12,921 bases of DNA. Origin: Actinomycetota bacterium (GTDB taxonomy: Bacteria > Actinomycetota > Actinomycetes > Nanopelagicales > Nanopelagicaceae). Shown piece after piece: positions 12,095-12,921 of this stretch (positions are counted from its first letter, which is position 1; every line of letters begins with the position of its first letter). The DNA lies in the NCBI GenBank assembly GCA_947488645.1, contig CANLAC010000020.1, positions 1 to 12,921 on the forward strand, given 5' to 3'. The notes under the pieces were generated by a model. The model did no database searches and was not told where the DNA came from. It was given only the letters and a program-made list of their open reading frames with translations. Position numbers and translations under genes: made by a program.

Positions 12095-12921
12095 TGATTC
12101 TGATTTCAGAAGATGTATGGGGAACTCCCTTCCAAAAACTGGAAGGGAGTTTTCCCATTACTCGCAATGATGATTTGTGGAGTAATCCTGAAGAACTCAA
12201 AGCTTCATTAAAAGATGCAACAGCGTTAGTAGTTCGCAATCGCACCAAAGTAACTGCAGAGATTATTACTGCAGCTCCAAAGTTAAAGGTGATTGCACGA
12301 GCCGGCGTTGGATTAGACAATATTGATATTAAAGCTGCAGATGCTGCAGGTGTTGTTGTAGTCGCAGGACTTGGTGCAAATGCTGTAAGTGTTGGTGAAT
12401 TAACACTTGGCTTAGCACTTGCTCTATTGCGTAACGTTCCGGGCCATGATGTGGCAACACGTGATGGTGGATGGGTAAGAACACCAGGACGTGAACTATC
12501 TGGGCTTACTTGGGGACTTTTGGGTTGTGGTGCTACAGGTCTTGCAACAGCCAAACTGCTACAAGGATTTGGCTGTTCAGTAATCGGATATGACCCATAT
12601 GCAAAGAATTTATCAAACATTGAGTTAACAACTTTTGAAAATGTTTTAAAGCGTAGCGATGTCGTCAGCATTCATATGCCATCGACTGCAGAGACAAATG
12701 GAAGCATCAACGCTGCATCACTTGCTTTGATGAAGCCAGATGCCATCATCGTTAACGTTGGCCGCGGAGAAGTCATAAATGAGCCTGACTTAACGGCGGC
12801 GCTTAAGGCTAAGACCATTGCTGGGGCAGCACTTGATGTGCGCGCTCAGGAGCCACCGGTTAAAGGCGAAATGGAAGAGATTCCTAACTTGATTCTGACA
12901 CCTCACGTGGCTGGAATTACT
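12094..12921 (+). CDS. D-isomer-specific 2-hydroxyacid dehydrogenase (SerA/SlcC-like), 3' end cut off by window
   Basis: This runs open for 276 codons to the window edge; family members of this short type are about 310-330 residues. The start overlaps the suyB stop (TAATG). Visible are the substrate-domain motif RAGVGLDNID (69-78), the NAD-binding LLGCGATG (142-149) with D167 at the end of the second strand (preference for NAD), and the catalytic triad R224 (NVGRG), E253 (AQEPP) and H271 (TPHVAG). 3-Phosphoglycerate dehydrogenase is the closest common name, but co-transcription with suyAB suggests (S)-sulfolactate dehydrogenase (SlcC type). Such an enzyme oxidises the isomer SuyAB cannot use to sulfopyruvate. 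The partner that would reduce sulfopyruvate to (R)-sulfolactate (ComC type) is not in the window. A terminator-like hairpin lies over codons 10-21. Confidence 0.82.
   Translation, partial: MILISEDVWGTPFQKLEGSFPITRNDDLWSNPEELKASLKDATALVVRNRTKVTAEIITAAPKLKVIARAGVGLDNIDIKAADAAGVVVVAGLGANAVSVGELTLGLALALLRNVPGHDVATRDGGWVRTPGRELSGLTWGLLGCGATGLATAKLLQGFGCSVIGYDPYAKNLSNIELTTFENVLKRSDVVSIHMPSTAETNGSINAASLALMKPDAIIVNVGRGEVINEPDLTAALKAKTIAGAALDVRAQEPPVKGEMEEIPNLILTPHVAGIT
12120..12156 (+). promoter_or_regulatory. Terminator-like hairpin inside the start of the dehydrogenase gene
   Basis: AACTCCCTTCC (12123-12133) pairs perfectly with GGAAGGGAGTT (12141-12151) around a 7-base loop, extendable by GGG/CCC (12120-12122 with 12154-12156) across two bulged T. 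A TTTT run covers 12150-12153. It lies 26 bases after the suyB stop. It is coding (TPFQKLEGSFP), but its form is that of an intrinsic terminator or attenuator, which would lower dehydrogenase output relative to SuyAB. Confidence 0.4.

Noticed and set aside
12069..12671. Long minus-strand reading frame of 200 codons.
   Set aside because: It lies opposite the dehydrogenase, whose + frame carries all expected motifs; the minus translation is Ser/Thr/Pro-rich without recognisable domains.

Overview
The window reads as a compact, moderate-to-low GC actinobacterial chromosome segment. Most genes overlap by 1-4 bases (ATGA, TAATG, TTGA), promoters look sparse, and one promoter looks leaderless. The solute-binding protein has a short two-cysteine N-terminal segment of a kind I associate with small planktonic Actinobacteria (acI / Nanopelagicales type). 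That taxonomic placement is inference. There are no RNA genes, insertion sequences or CRISPR arrays.

Layout. (1) 1-1321, +: the 3' end of a PfkB-type sugar kinase, then a protein with the M24 'pita-bread' fold that appears to have lost most metal ligands. (2) 1428-8573, +: one long operon. It encodes an L-fucose/L-arabinose-type sugar isomerase, a secreted sugar-binding protein, two MalF/MalG-type permeases, a GntR/FCD regulator, a PfkB kinase resembling YihV and a class I aldolase strongly resembling YihT. (3) 9417-8551, -: a Gfo/Idh/MocA-fold protein and a nucleoside-hydrolase-family protein, convergent with and overlapping the end of operon 2. (4) 10647-12921, +: a small SAF-domain subunit and a large UxaA-family subunit that look like (R)-sulfolactate sulfo-lyase SuyA/SuyB, then a D-2-hydroxyacid dehydrogenase of the SerA/SlcC type, cut off by the window end.

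Proposed joint role. The best single explanation is import and complete breakdown of sulfoquinovose, the sugar of the photosynthetic sulfolipid. The isomerase would make sulfofructose, the kinase would phosphorylate it, and the aldolase would split it into DHAP and sulfolactaldehyde. After oxidation by an enzyme not seen here, sulfolactate would be re-configured with help from the SlcC-like dehydrogenase. SuyAB would then cleave it to pyruvate and sulfite. The Gfo/Idh protein could be the entry enzyme, an NAD-dependent sulfoquinovosidase. Most described sulfoglycolytic bacteria instead excrete a C3 sulfonate.

Regulation supports one regulon. A near-identical 17-base site of FadR/GntR type (CAASAGGTYNKACCACT) lies at the start of all three transcription units (1401, 10523, 10596). 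The two + strand copies sit at the same distance from their -10 boxes. The GntR gene inside operon 2 is the obvious candidate regulator.

Unusual details include a permease that seems to start at ATT, a 19-bp hairpin just inside that permease, and a terminator-like hairpin just inside the final dehydrogenase gene.
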